This document shows positions 7,987 to 17,591 of a stretch of DNA of 39,138 nt, in pieces. Source of the DNA: Vicinamibacterales bacterium (GTDB lineage Bacteria > Acidobacteriota > Vicinamibacteria > Vicinamibacterales > Fen-181); contig DASXVO010000076.1 of assembly GCA_036504215.1 (NCBI GenBank), positions 99,079 to 138,216 of the forward strand, read 5' to 3'. Below the pieces are notes generated by a model that had not been told where the DNA came from, did not search any database, and worked only from the letters and a program-made list of their open reading frames with translations. A program made the position numbers and the translations under genes. Numbering within the stretch: the first letter of the stretch is position 1; every line of letters begins with the position of its first letter.

Positions 7987-8814
7987 GTGAGTATCCGGGT
8001 GAAGGGCGCGAGCGCGGTGGCGGGGCTGCTCGTGATGTGGGTGTTCCTGACAGGCTGCGGCCAGACGAGCAGTTCCCCCACGGCTCCGTCCGGTTCCACG
8101 CCGCCGACTGCCACGAACGCCTGCGGCGCCGTTGGCGGTTCGGCCGTGTCGGCGCTCGCCATCCTGAACGGCACGGACTGCACGGCGAGTGCGTCGCCCG
8201 CCGTTCTCGTCACCCTGCGCGACAGCCGGAACGTGCCGATCGCCACGTGCTCGGGGACGATCATCGCGCCGCGCGCCGTGCTCACGGCGGCCCACTGCCT
8301 GGCTGGAGCTTCAGCCGTCACTATCTACGTGGGAAGCGGGGATCCCGTGGCGGCCACGTCGTTCCAGGCGTCACCCGGGTACAAGGGCACCAGCGACTCG
8401 TCGTCGCTCGACGTCGGAGTCGTGCTCTTTGGGCAAGACCTCGCGCCGACACCCATTCCGATTCTGGTCGGCCGCGACGCGAAGGTCGGCGAACTGGCCG
8501 TGATTGCCGGCTGGGGACAGAACGAGCACGATGCGAAAGGGTCGTTGCGGGCGGGCACGACGAACATCAGCAGCGTCGGGCCGATCACCCTCCAGGCGCT
8601 CTACTCGCCCAGTTCCGGCGGAAGCGGCACATGCTTCGGCGATTCGGGCGGACCGATCCTGTTGTCGGAAGGAGGGACATGGTCTCTCGCCGGCGTGACA
8701 TCGTCGTTCACCGGGAACTCGTGCGCGACAGGAACGAACTCCTTCACCAGCGTGCGAAATCCGGACGTCTCGTCGTTCATCCTGAGTCTGGTTCCGAACA
8801 CCGCACGCAAGTGA
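7987..8814 (+). CDS. Lipid-anchored trypsin-like (S1) serine protease
   Basis: A 275-residue protein. The N-terminus has a lipoprotein signal with lipobox LTGC (Cys24), then a Ser/Thr/Pro-rich linker and an S1 chymotrypsin-fold domain. The triad is H103 (TAAHC), D142 (SSLDVGVVLF) and S220 (GDSGGP). Cys pairs typical of S1 proteases are present around H103 and S220. GTG7987 is preferred: GGAGG lies at 7976-7980 and the signal sequence begins there. An in-frame ATG 11 codons earlier would add residues before the signal. It likely sits on the outer membrane or periplasmic face. It is divergent from bglX with a 237-bp shared promoter region. Substrate unknown. Confidence 0.88.
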   Translation: MSIRVKGASAVAGLLVMWVFLTGCGQTSSSPTAPSGSTPPTATNACGAVGGSAVSALAILNGTDCTASASPAVLVTLRDSRNVPIATCSGTIIAPRAVLTAAHCLAGASAVTIYVGSGDPVAATSFQASPGYKGTSDSSSLDVGVVLFGQDLAPTPIPILVGRDAKVGELAVIAGWGQNEHDAKGSLRAGTTNISSVGPITLQALYSPSSGGSGTCFGDSGGPILLSEGGTWSLAGVTSSFTGNSCATGTNSFTSVRNPDVSSFILSLVPNTARK

Positions 8815-8872
8815 CGGCCGTTCGCCCCCAGGCCACAGGATGACCCGGTCGTCAGCGCGCCGGCAACGAGGG

Positions 8873-10006
8873 TCAGTAGAACGCGCCGCGGGCGGCCACC
8901 CGCCAGACCGCCTCGACCCGGTCGCCACGGTAGCAGACCAGCCAGTCGTGGAGGTTCACCGTCGGATCGCAGTGGCCGGGAATCAGTCTGAGTTTCTGTC
9001 CGAGGACGAGCGTCCCGGGCCCGGCGAGTTCCAGAATGCCGTGTTCGTCCGAGGCTCGCGTGTATCGAGCGCCGGGCACCCCAACCACGAGAGGCATTCC
9101 TGAATCGACGCTGTGCGCCTTCAGTCCGGCGTCCACCGCCGCGCGTTCAGGGATCGGGTGGCTCATCACGGTCGTGAGAACGAAGAGACTGTGTTCGAAC
9201 GACCGAACGGGCCGCCCCTCGCCATCGAGGTTCTGCGCGTAGTCGGCGTCCATGAACACGTAGGACCCTGGCTGAACCTCGTTGTAGACGCCGCTCGACG
9301 CGTCGAACTGGAAGGTGCCGGTGCCACCGCCGGTGACCGTCTTCGCCTGCAGCCCGTCCGCTTCGAGCATGTCGAGCGTCAACCGCACCTTTCCGGCCGC
9401 GGCGGCCGCCGCCACGCGGCGCTCGTCGAAGCTCCGCACGTGCTGCGCCCGGCCGTGATACGCCTGCAACCCCGCGAACCGAAGGTGCCGCTGTTCTGCC
9501 ACCCGGCGCGCCAGTGCCAGCACCGGCGGGCCCGGCTCGACGCCGCACCGGTTGAGGCCGACCTCCACCTCGACGAAGACGTCCAGCGTCACCCCCGCCG
9601 CGTGCGCCGCCCGCTCGATGTCCTCGATGTTGCCGGCGTCGTCGACCGCGACGCCGATTCGGGCGTCGCGAGCGAGACGGGCCAGGCGCCCGAGCTTCAG
9701 CGCGCCGACGACCTCGTTCACCACCACGACGTCCTCGATGCCGCCACGGACCAGCGCCTCGGCCTCGCTGACCTTCTGGCAGCAGACGCCCGCCGCGCCG
9801 CGCGCAATCTGTCGCCGCGCAATCTCCGGACACTTGTGCGATTTCGCGTGCGGGCGAATGCGGACCGGCCGGCCCGCCAATGTCGCGTCCATCGTGTCGA
9901 GATTGCGCTCGAACGCATCGAGGTTCAGGAGCAAGGCCGGCGTGTCCACGTCCGCCAGGTTCGCGCCTGGTTCGGCGGGTGCGGGAAGCGGTGCGTCGAT
10001 GTTCAT
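8873..10006 (-). CDS. D-threonine aldolase / D-serine deaminase-like PLP enzyme
   Basis: A 377-residue fold-type III (alanine racemase-like) enzyme. The N-terminal TIM barrel starts with DVDTPALLLNLDAFERN and carries the PLP lysine K55 in RPHAKSHK. The C-terminal domain has the metal-site signature PGHCDPTVN of the D-threonine aldolase/DSD1 family, where His and Cys/Asp hold a divalent metal. Known members cleave D-threonine or 3-hydroxyaspartate to glycine plus aldehyde, or deaminate D-serine; these cannot be told apart here. Start ATG10006 has only a weak ribosome binding site. It is convergent with the protease gene (58-bp gap) and divergent from the ADOP permease. No partner gene suggests a pathway. 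Confidence 0.87.
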   Translation of the reverse strand: MNIDAPLPAPAEPGANLADVDTPALLLNLDAFERNLDTMDATLAGRPVRIRPHAKSHKCPEIARRQIARGAAGVCCQKVSEAEALVRGGIEDVVVVNEVVGALKLGRLARLARDARIGVAVDDAGNIEDIERAAHAAGVTLDVFVEVEVGLNRCGVEPGPPVLALARRVAEQRHLRFAGLQAYHGRAQHVRSFDERRVAAAAAAGKVRLTLDMLEADGLQAKTVTGGGTGTFQFDASSGVYNEVQPGSYVFMDADYAQNLDGEGRPVRSFEHSLFVLTTVMSHPIPERAAVDAGLKAHSVDSGMPLVVGVPGARYTRASDEHGILELAGPGTLVLGQKLRLIPGHCDPTVNLHDWLVCYRGDRVEAVWRVAARGAFY

Positions 10007-10413
10007 GGTTCGAGGTGTGTTCGCTCTGAGGAAAGGCCATCTCGCCCCGCGGTCCGGCGGGTCGTTCGTGGAGCATAGCATCCGGCAAAATTCGCCGCCA
10101 TGCCCGGTGCACGCACATGGAGCACATACGACGCGCCGCCGCCGCATGTCTGGTGACGCCTCGATGCGGCTTCGCACTGCCCCCGCGGCCACACTCGTTG
10201 TCCTCGTCGTCTCGTTGGGCGATGCCGCGGCCCGCGCGCCGACCTGCCTGCAGTGACAGGCACAGGGCGCCAGGTCTGCGGACCCGCGGTCGTCACCGCT
10301 CAGCCGAAGATATTCACCCCGGATGGAACCCGGCCACGGTCCGATGCGTCATCGTCAGACAGAGAACCCCGTGCGCGCCGGATGCGACGCCGTTTTCGTC
10401 TGAGGCACAGCCC
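10007..10413. other. Divergent intergenic region
   Basis: This 407-bp stretch separates the minus-strand PLP enzyme from the plus-strand permease. Open frames cross it but show no coding character, start site or recognisable motif. It presumably holds both promoters; I see no clear -35/-10 pair, operator symmetry or RNA structure. Confidence 0.5.
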
Positions 10414-12885
10414 ATGAGAGCCCTGCTGAGCGACCTGCGCTTCGCCCTTCGCCTGCTGGCGAGGGATCGCGCGTTTGCCGTCACCACGATCCTGACGTTG
10501 ACGCTGTGCGTCGGCGCGAACGCCGCGGTCTTCACCGTGGTGCGATCGGTCCTGCTGCGCCCGCTTCCGTACGCGGAACCGGACCGCCTGGTGTTCTCCT
10601 ACGACTCGTTCCCGGGCGCGGGCGTGGAGCGGGCGGGGACCTCGGTGCCCAACCACATGGACAGGCTCGCCTTCTCGGACGTGTTCGAGTCGCTGGCGCT
10701 CTATCGGGCGCGGGGCGTCGAGGTCGGCCGCGCGGGCAGCGCCGAGCGCGTTCGTGCCATGGCGGTGACGCCGTCGTTGTTTCGGGTGCTGAGAGTGTCG
10801 CCGCTTCGCGGGCGCCCGTTCTCGGAGGCTGAAGGAACACCGGGACAGAACCATGCGGCCGTTCTCGACTTCGGGTACGCGCAGGCTGCCTTCGGCAGCG
10901 CGGAAGCGGCGATGGGACGCGAGATGACCATCGACGGCGAGCGCTACGCCGTGATCGGCGTCATGCCGAGGTCATTCACGTTCCTCGATCCGGACGTGCG
11001 CATCTGGGTGCCGCTCGCTTTCTCCAACGAGCAGCGTTCCGAGAACCGACGGTACAGCCAGAACCACGACGAGGTCGCCCGCCTCGCGCCAGGCGTGACG
11101 TTGAAACAGGCGCAACAGAGAGTGGACGCGCTCAACGTGAGAAGCATCGAGCGGGCGGGTGCGTTCAAGCCGATGCTCGAGCGTGCGGGCTACCAGACCC
11201 ACCTCGTGCCGCTGGCCGAGGACGTCGTTCGCACGGTGCGACGCCCGCTCCAGTTGCTGTGGGCCGGCGTGCTGTTCGTGCTGCTCATCGCGGCGGTCAA
11301 CATCACGAACCTCGTGCTCGTTCGGGCCAGCGGCCGCATGAAGGAACTGGCAATGCGCCACGCGCTCGGCGCCGGCCGCAGCCGCGTCGCGCGCCAGTTG
11401 CTGACGGAAACCACGCTGATCACCGCGATCGGTGCCTGCCTCGGAATCGCGGTTGCGGCGGCCAGCCTCGGGTGGTTGACGTCGCTCGGCCGGGCCGACC
11501 TCCCGAGGGGGGAAGAGATCCGCATGGACTGGGCCGTCGTGGCCTTCACGGCCGGCCTCGCGATGCTCCTGGGGCTGTCAACAGGTGCGGTCCCCATCGC
11601 GCAGCTTGCCGGCATGAACGTGAGTCTCGTCCTTCGGGAGGACGGGCGCAGCGGGACGGCGAGCCGCGGCGCGCGAGCGTTCCGTCGGTCGCTGGTCGTG
11701 GCGCAGGTGGCGCTCGCCTTCGTGCTGCTCATTGGCGCAGGCCTGTTGTTTGCGAGTTTTCGCCAGCTGCTGGGTGTCGATCCTGGATTCCAGCCGGCAC
11801 AGGTGCTGACGGCGAGACTGAACCTGCCGCAGACCCGGTATCCTGACGATGCGGCTCTGCGGACGTTTGCCGGCCGCACCCTCGAGGCGATCAGGCAGTT
11901 GCCAGGCGTCCGAGCGGCGGGATTCACCAGCGGATTGCCCTTCGTGGGCGACAACTCCAGTTCGGTGATCATCGCCGAAGGCTACGTGATGGCACCCGGC
12001 GAATCCCTCATCTCGCCGTCCCAGATTTGTGTGACGCCAGGCTACTTCGAGGCGATGCGGATTCCGCTCGAGCGGGGCCGTTTCTTCGGCGAGCAGGACA
12101 GCTTCGGCGCGCCGGCAGCCATCATCGTGGACGAGCGTCTCGCGCGAAAGTTCTGGCCGAACGCCGATCCGATCGGCCGTCGCATGTACCAGCCGCAGGG
12201 CCCGGAGGATATCATCCAGCCCGGGCCCAAGACGCACTTCATGCGAGTCGTCGGCGTGGTAGGCACGGTGAGGCAGCAGGCCCTGGCGGACACCGGGGAC
12301 GAACGGGTGGGTGCCTACTACCTGCCCTTTGCCCAAGGTCCGGAGTCGGGGATCGCCATGGCCGTGCGTACGGGTGGTGACCCCGTGAAGCTGGCCGCGG
12401 CGATCCGGACGGTTCTGGCGAAGATCGATCCGAGCTTGCCACTCTACGACGTACGCGCGATGCCCGAGCGCGTCGAGCGATCGCTCGACCGGCGGCGCAC
12501 GCCGATGTTGCTGTCGGTGGCGTTCGGCTTCGTCGCATTGCTGCTGGCCTCTATTGGCATCTACGGTGTTCTGGCGTATCAGGTCGGCCTGCGCTCGCGC
12601 GAGATTGGGATACGCATGGCCCTCGGCAGCGACCCGTCCCGGATCCTGCGGCTGATCCTCCGCGAGGGGATTGCGCTCGTCGCGGTTGGACTACTGCTGG
12701 GTGCGGCAGGTGTCGTGGCGATACGGCCGGCGATTGCGTCCCAGTTGTTCGGCGTCACCGTCCTCGATCCGGTGGTCGTTCTCTCGGTCACGCTCGTGCT
12801 GGGCGGCGCCGCGGCGGTCGCCTGCCTCGCACCGGCCTGGAAGGCATCGCGCGTCGATCCTGTGAGCGCCCTCAGCCGGCAGTGA
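10414..12885 (+). CDS. ADOP-family ABC transporter permease (MacB/FtsX-like, orphan)
   Basis: An 823-residue membrane protein with the duplicated MacB_PCD plus FtsX layout of ADOP (acidobacterial duplicated orphaned permease) proteins. The N-terminal segment DLRFALRLLARDRAF precedes the first membrane helix (about 20-42). A periplasmic core is followed by helices near 285-305, 330-355, 372-393 and 428-450, then a second periplasmic core and three C-terminal helices (about 697-720, 750-770, 783-808). The FtsX-like sequences LAMRHALGAGRSRVARQLL and GIRMALGSDPSRILRLIL recur in the two halves, showing the internal duplication. ATG10414 is preceded by GAGG 8 bases upstream. No ABC ATPase lies nearby, as is usual for the family. 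Substrate unknown; related MacB proteins move macrolides, toxins or lipoproteins. Confidence 0.92.
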   Translation: MRALLSDLRFALRLLARDRAFAVTTILTLTLCVGANAAVFTVVRSVLLRPLPYAEPDRLVFSYDSFPGAGVERAGTSVPNHMDRLAFSDVFESLALYRARGVEVGRAGSAERVRAMAVTPSLFRVLRVSPLRGRPFSEAEGTPGQNHAAVLDFGYAQAAFGSAEAAMGREMTIDGERYAVIGVMPRSFTFLDPDVRIWVPLAFSNEQRSENRRYSQNHDEVARLAPGVTLKQAQQRVDALNVRSIERAGAFKPMLERAGYQTHLVPLAEDVVRTVRRPLQLLWAGVLFVLLIAAVNITNLVLVRASGRMKELAMRHALGAGRSRVARQLLTETTLITAIGACLGIAVAAASLGWLTSLGRADLPRGEEIRMDWAVVAFTAGLAMLLGLSTGAVPIAQLAGMNVSLVLREDGRSGTASRGARAFRRSLVVAQVALAFVLLIGAGLLFASFRQLLGVDPGFQPAQVLTARLNLPQTRYPDDAALRTFAGRTLEAIRQLPGVRAAGFTSGLPFVGDNSSSVIIAEGYVMAPGESLISPSQICVTPGYFEAMRIPLERGRFFGEQDSFGAPAAIIVDERLARKFWPNADPIGRRMYQPQGPEDIIQPGPKTHFMRVVGVVGTVRQQALADTGDERVGAYYLPFAQGPESGIAMAVRTGGDPVKLAAAIRTVLAKIDPSLPLYDVRAMPERVERSLDRRRTPMLLSVAFGFVALLLASIGIYGVLAYQVGLRSREIGIRMALGSDPSRILRLILREGIALVAVGLLLGAAGVVAIRPAIASQLFGVTVLDPVVVLSVTLVLGGAAAVACLAPAWKASRVDPVSALSRQ

Positions 12886-13294
12886 GAGTCGCCGGCGGGC
12901 GGGCCGGCGGCCACTCGGATCCTGTTCGTGAGCAGGTGAGTGCACACCCTGCAAAACAGGTCTCTGAACCACCGCATCCGGCAGCAGGCGCCACTGCGAT
13001 CACGCAACATTCCGCGCGGATCCCAGGCTTGGTTGCAGCCGCCCGTTGCCGCACCCAGGCGCGCCAGGACGCTCAGGACGGCATGGGGGACGGGGTGGGC
13101 CGTGCCGGCAGGCGACGCTGTGATCGCTCGCGGGTCGACCCTAGTCGTGTCGCGGAGCGACGCCATCGGCGCGGCGAGTTTGTCGCGACGCGCGTCGTAC
13201 CGCACGCCGGTCTGGGTATCACACACCGTTCCGCACGATGCGGCCGGGAACACGCGAGGAGCCGAGGCCGTTCAAGGCTGGAGACGCTCGAGTC
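12886..13294. other. Convergent intergenic region
   Basis: This 409-bp stretch lies between the ends of the permease and the SDR genes. Apart from the hairpin at 12921-12960, I see no gene or motif. Frames crossing it are Arg/Ser-rich and have no start signals. Confidence 0.5.
12921..12960 (+). terminator. Hairpin downstream of ADOP permease
   Basis: Outer arms CCTGTT (12921-12926) and AACAGG (12955-12960) flank an inner stem of GCAGGTG (12932-12938) with CACCCTGC (12945-12952, one bulge). It starts 36 bases after the permease stop between converging genes, a sensible place for a terminator. There is no T tract, so a Rho-independent terminator is not proven. Confidence 0.35.
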
Positions 13295-14239
13295 TCACGG
13301 CTTCACGAACGACTGCGCGGTGGCGCGGATGCCGTCTCCGTACGCCGTCGGCACGAACCCGAATCGGCGCTCGAACTTCGACGAGTCGAAAACGTAGTCG
13401 TGGTCGTACTGGTAGAGCATCTCCGCCAGTTCGCGCATCATCCGCACGACGAGGCCGGCTGTCTTCATCGTCCACGCAGGGAGCGGCGACACTCGAGGCG
13501 CGACCCCGAGCGCCTTCGCCGCCAACTCGACGAACTCCCGGCCGGTGAGCGCCGGGTGCGCCGTCGGCAGGTGCCAGACCTGGCCGAACGAATCGTCGGC
13601 ATCTGCCAGCAGGCACAGCGCCTTCGCACAGTCGAGCGTGTAGGTGAACGAGTGCCTCGTATCCGCGCTGACGAAGACCTGCGCCGACTTGCCGGCGGCA
13701 AGCCTCGGGAAGATCAGGATGGACGGGATGCTGGTCTTCTCCGAGTCGGGCCCGTAGAAGTCGGCCGCGCGCGCGATCGACGCGGTGATACGCCCCGCAG
13801 CCATCTCGGTCTGAAGGTAGCCGGCGATCTCGGCCCGTATCTTCCCCTTATGACTGGTCGGGTGGACCGGCGTGTCCTCGGTCATCGGTCCATCGACGCG
13901 GCCGTACGGGTAGACGTTGTCGAAGAAGATCAGCCGCGCGCCTTTCGACTCGCAGGCGCCGACGACGTTTCGCATAATCCGGGGCCATTGCTCCTGCCAG
14001 ACACGCCTGTCGTATGGCAGGCCGGCCAGCAGGTACACCGTCGCTCCTTCCTCCACGGCCCGCATCACCGCATCCGGTTCGGTCAGGTCGGCGCGCACGG
14101 CTCCGGCTCCGGCTGGTCCCGCGCCGCTGCGCGAGACGGTGCGGAGCCTGCGATTCTTCGCGAGCAACTCGAGGGCGAGCGGCGTGCCAATGGCTCCGCC
14201 GGCACCGAGAATGATATGGAGAGTCCGGTCGAGAGGCAT
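13295..14239 (-). CDS. NAD(P)-dependent epimerase/dehydratase-like extended SDR
   Basis: A 314-residue extended/atypical short-chain dehydrogenase. The Rossmann nucleotide motif GAGGAIG is at residues 12-18, followed by substrate-domain features such as FFDNVYPYGRVDGPM and IARAADFYGPDSEKTS. The canonical YxxxK pair is altered: the region reads PTSHKGKIRAE, so Lys may remain but the usual Tyr is absent, as in some atypical SDRs. The internal ATG at 14239 is chosen because GGAG lies 6 bases upstream; the ATG four codons earlier lacks a site. It lies 45 bp after the Kir channel on the same strand. The reaction is unknown; close relatives include NAD-dependent epimerases and saccharopine-dehydrogenase-like proteins. 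Confidence 0.82.
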   Translation of the reverse strand: MPLDRTLHIILGAGGAIGTPLALELLAKNRRLRTVSRSGAGPAGAGAVRADLTEPDAVMRAVEEGATVYLLAGLPYDRRVWQEQWPRIMRNVVGACESKGARLIFFDNVYPYGRVDGPMTEDTPVHPTSHKGKIRAEIAGYLQTEMAAGRITASIARAADFYGPDSEKTSIPSILIFPRLAAGKSAQVFVSADTRHSFTYTLDCAKALCLLADADDSFGQVWHLPTAHPALTGREFVELAAKALGVAPRVSPLPAWTMKTAGLVVRMMRELAEMLYQYDHDYVFDSSKFERRFGFVPTAYGDGIRATAQSFVKP

Positions 14240-14284
14240 AAGAGGCTCCATGTCAGGACGCGTACGGTCTCACAGGCGACGGTG

Positions 14285-15238
14285 TCAGAGCGACGCGGGC
14301 GGCGCTACCGGCTCGATGTCGTGGAGGCGAGAGAGGTCAATCGCGACCCGATCGGCATCCGCGATGTACATGTCGCGGAAGCGCGCGCCCCAGACGATGT
14401 CGGTCTTGTCGTAGCTCGTCTTGGCGTGCACGGTTTGCGCGAAGGTCTCATCGTCGGCGTTGATGAGGCAGACGACCTCCGGATCCGCGCCGGCCAGGGA
14501 CTCGGGCGTCAGGCCCCGCAGGGGGCTGGCATCGGTGATCGGGTGGACGATGACCCAGTGCAGGGGCATGAAGATGATGAAGTCGCGCTCGAGGCCGAGT
14601 TGGTCGAAGCGCCGGCGGCGCCTCCCGTTCTCGTCGGCCCAGCGTGCGAGCGACACGACGGCGTGGACATCCGTCAGGTTGTGGTTTCGCAGGTTGACGA
14701 GGCGGAACATCAGGGCCCACCCGTGCTCGTAGGGCGCGATGATCGCGTGGCGGCTGAAGCTGATCTTGGCACTGGGACGGGTGAACCGGGCAAACAACAG
14801 GCCGCTGAGGATCGCGAAACCGAGGAGGCCGACGAGAGCCTCGACGGCCACCAGAGAGTTTGCCGCCCGCGTGACCGGGACGAGCTTGCCGTAGCCAATC
14901 GTCGCGAGCGTCTGGACGCTGAAGAAGAAGCAGTCCTCGAGGCGCGCGAGCGGGGAGAGCGCTGCGCCGGCGATCGCATCCGGCCCTGCCAGCCAGTATA
15001 AGGAGGCAAACACGAAGTTGGTGGCCAGGTAGCCCGCGGCCATCAGCACGAGCAGGCGAGGGATGGGAAGCGAGAGGAGCGTGTTATAGGCGTTGAAGGG
15101 ATGGAACGCGCTCAGGTTGTTGCGGCGGACGTTGAAGGTGCCGTCGCGGTTGACGAGGCGCACGGGGCTCCGCTCCGAGAGCCTGCCGCCGAGCCCGAGG
15201 TCCTGATTGAGCCGTTGCTGCGGCGACAGTTCGGACAC
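14285..15238 (-). CDS. Inward-rectifier-type potassium channel (KirBac-like)
   Basis: A 317-residue KirBac-type channel. The N-terminal cytoplasmic segment (1-58) includes the slide-helix region. TM1 is about 60-82, the pore helix carries the filter TIGYG at 113-117 (QTLATIGYGKLVP), TM2 is about 127-150, and a C-terminal immunoglobulin-like Kir cytoplasmic domain starts near 155 (KISFSRHAIIAPYEHG, ALMFRLVNLRNHNL). The length matches bacterial Kir proteins (about 300-330). GTG15238 is the start, with AGGAGGT 6 bases upstream. The GYG filter indicates K+ selectivity, and gating by lipid or ions is expected from the family. It is followed on the same strand by the SDR gene; a functional link between them is not known. 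Confidence 0.94.
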   Translation of the reverse strand: MSELSPQQRLNQDLGLGGRLSERSPVRLVNRDGTFNVRRNNLSAFHPFNAYNTLLSLPIPRLLVLMAAGYLATNFVFASLYWLAGPDAIAGAALSPLARLEDCFFFSVQTLATIGYGKLVPVTRAANSLVAVEALVGLLGFAILSGLLFARFTRPSAKISFSRHAIIAPYEHGWALMFRLVNLRNHNLTDVHAVVSLARWADENGRRRRRFDQLGLERDFIIFMPLHWVIVHPITDASPLRGLTPESLAGADPEVVCLINADDETFAQTVHAKTSYDKTDIVWGARFRDMYIADADRVAIDLSRLHDIEPVAPPASL

Positions 15239-15539
15239 GAGCGACCTCCTCGTCTTGTATCCCCCATTCTACATTCCGCGTGGCCAACGCCGCTGCTCCT
15301 GAGATTCATCGCTCGACCTCGCCGCCGCGGCCGTACAATCCAGAGCCGGAGATCCGGGAGGATCGATATACACCGTGTGCCTGTCCATGTCGTCGCGGCG
15401 GTGCTGGTGCCCGTCCTCGCGATCGCGGTTATTCCGGTCTCGGCTGGCCGCCGGGCTGTTCGCGGACGGGTCCGACGCGCTCGTTGTCACAGCCTTCCCG
15501 GACGACAACAAGAAGTACCTGAGTACGGAGAACACGACG
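15239..15539. other. Divergent intergenic region (channel / S9 peptidase)
   Basis: This 301-bp region separates two divergent genes and must hold both promoters. The peptidase frame stays open upstream to 15375 but lacks coding character there. I see no obvious operator or structured RNA. Confidence 0.45.
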
Positions 15540-17585
15540 ATGGTGAAGAAACTCCTGCTGTCCCTGCTCCTCACAGCCTTCGTGGCCGTCCCCGCCTCGG
15601 TGATCGCCCAGGCCGGGGCGACCAGGGTGCCGACGGTTGACGATCTCCTGAACATCAAGACGGTCGGCAGTCCACAACTCTCGCCGGACGGAACCTGGGT
15701 GGCCTATACCGTCACGGCGACCGACTGGAAGCAGGATGCCTCCATCACGCAGGTCTGGCTGGCTCACGTGCCCTCGGGCCGGAGCTTCCAGGCGACGCGC
15801 GGCGAGAAGTCCTGTTCGAATCCGTCCTGGTCACCCGACGGTCCGTGGCTGACCTTTACGAGTTCGCGGGCTGGGGACAAGAACCAGCTCTTCGCCATCC
15901 GTCCGGACGGCGGCGAGGCGATCCAGTTGACGAATGCCGAGAACGGCGTCGGTGGGTACGCCTGGTCCCACGACGGCAAGCAGATGGCCTTCACCACCAG
16001 CGACCTGAAGGAGAAGGACGTCAAGGCGCGCAAGGACTACGTGGGCGACTTCGAGGTGGTGCGGCGCGAGTACACCCACCAGCACCTGCGGACCTTCGAC
16101 GTGGCCGAGGCCCTGACCGCGCCGGTCGCCGGCACCGAGCGGACGCACGGCAAGGACTACACGGTGTCGTCCTTCTCGTGGTCGCCGGACAACAAGCTGA
16201 TTGCATTCAGCGCCACGATCAATCCCGATCTGATTCAGGGCGGTACGTCAGATGTCTATGTCCTGGAGGTCGCGACCAACGCGGTCCGAAAACTGGTGGA
16301 TCTGCCCGGTCCCGACGGCTCGCCAGTGTGGTCGCCCGACGGCCGAATGCTGGTGTTCTCGTCGGCCATGGGCAATCCGAAGTTCTTCCACGCCAACAGC
16401 CGCCTGGCTGTGGTGTCGGTCGACGGTGGCAAGCCGCGATCGATCACCGACTCGTTCGACGAGCAACCAGGTCTCATCGACTGGCTGGCCGACGGCGTGT
16501 ATTTCGCCGCGGCGCAGAAGACCGCCTCGCACCTGTTCCGTGTGGATCCGTCCACCGGCAAGACGACGCGCATCAGCCAGCCCGACGCGCTGATGCTGGG
16601 CAGCGTCAGCTTCTCCAAGGATGGGAAGTCGCTGGCCTTCGCGGCCGCGTCGTCGTCCACGCTGGGCGAGATATATGTGACGACCGTCCAGCCGTTCGCG
16701 CCGCGCCGGCTGACGACGATGACCGACCAGGTCGCGGGCTTCCGTCTGGGCCGGCGCGAGGTCATCTCGTGGAAGAGCAAGGACGGGACGGACATCGAGG
16801 GCGTGCTCATCAAGCCCGCGGACTTCGACCCGGCGAAGAAGTACCCGTTGCTCTGCATCATCCACGGCGGACCGACCGGCGTCGATCGGCCGACGATGAT
16901 CGATGCGCGCACCTACCCCGCCGACATCTGGGCCGCACGGGGCGCGCTGATTCTCAAGGTCAACTACCGCGGTAGCGCCGGGTACGGCGAGAAGTTCCGC
17001 GAGCTCAACGTGCGCAACCTCGGTGTCGGCGACGCGTGGGACGTGTTGTCGGGCGTGGAGCACCTGGTCAAGCTCGGATGGGTCGACCCGAGGCGCGTCG
17101 GCTGCATGGGCTGGAGCCAGGGCGGCTACATCTCGGCATTTCTGACGACGTCGAGCACCGCGTTCGCGGCGATTTCGGTGGGCGCCGGGATCTCCAACTG
17201 GGCGACCTACTACTACAACACCGACATCACGCCGTTCACGATTCAGTACCTGGGCGCGGATCCCGCGATGGATCCGGAGATCTACGCGAAGACGTCGCCC
17301 ATGTCGTACATCAAGCAGGCGAAGACGCCAACGCTCATCCAGCACGGTGAACTGGATCGACGCGTGCCGACGCCCAACGGCTACGAACTGCGCCAGGGTC
17401 TCGAGGATCGAGGCGTGAAGGTCGAGATGATTGTGTACAAGGGCTTCGGTCACGGCATTACCAAGCCGAAGGCGCAGCGCGCGGTCATGCTGCACAACCT
17501 GGGATGGTTCAACCACTACATCTTCGGCGACCCACTGCCGGATTTCACCAGGCCGGAACTGCCGAAGGAGACGAAGGAGAAGTAG
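15540..17585 (+). CDS. Secreted S9-family peptidase (prolyl oligopeptidase / acylaminoacyl-peptidase type)
   Basis: A 681-residue exported serine peptidase. A signal peptide (MVKKLLLSLLLTAFVAVPASVIAQ) is followed by a WD40-like/PD40 beta-propeller (about 30-440; repeats such as PQLSPDGTWVAY and NPSWSPDGPWLTF) and a C-terminal alpha/beta-hydrolase domain. The triad is visible as S526 in GWSQGGY, D606 in GELDRRVP and H638 in GFGHG. By family it cleaves short peptides, often after proline or acylated N-termini, in the periplasm. ATG15540 starts the signal peptide and has GGAG about 9 bases upstream; the frame is open 165 bases further back without coding character. The PD40 pseudogene starts 7 bases after its stop. 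Confidence 0.93.
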   Translation: MVKKLLLSLLLTAFVAVPASVIAQAGATRVPTVDDLLNIKTVGSPQLSPDGTWVAYTVTATDWKQDASITQVWLAHVPSGRSFQATRGEKSCSNPSWSPDGPWLTFTSSRAGDKNQLFAIRPDGGEAIQLTNAENGVGGYAWSHDGKQMAFTTSDLKEKDVKARKDYVGDFEVVRREYTHQHLRTFDVAEALTAPVAGTERTHGKDYTVSSFSWSPDNKLIAFSATINPDLIQGGTSDVYVLEVATNAVRKLVDLPGPDGSPVWSPDGRMLVFSSAMGNPKFFHANSRLAVVSVDGGKPRSITDSFDEQPGLIDWLADGVYFAAAQKTASHLFRVDPSTGKTTRISQPDALMLGSVSFSKDGKSLAFAAASSSTLGEIYVTTVQPFAPRRLTTMTDQVAGFRLGRREVISWKSKDGTDIEGVLIKPADFDPAKKYPLLCIIHGGPTGVDRPTMIDARTYPADIWAARGALILKVNYRGSAGYGEKFRELNVRNLGVGDAWDVLSGVEHLVKLGWVDPRRVGCMGWSQGGYISAFLTTSSTAFAAISVGAGISNWATYYYNTDITPFTIQYLGADPAMDPEIYAKTSPMSYIKQAKTPTLIQHGELDRRVPTPNGYELRQGLEDRGVKVEMIVYKGFGHGITKPKAQRAVMLHNLGWFNHYIFGDPLPDFTRPELPKETKEK

Positions 17586-17591
17586 GCGCCG

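Noticed and set aside
10414-12885. ABC permease truncated or missing its ATPase
   Set aside because: The absence of an ATPase gene is normal for ADOP-type orphan permeases, and both halves are complete.
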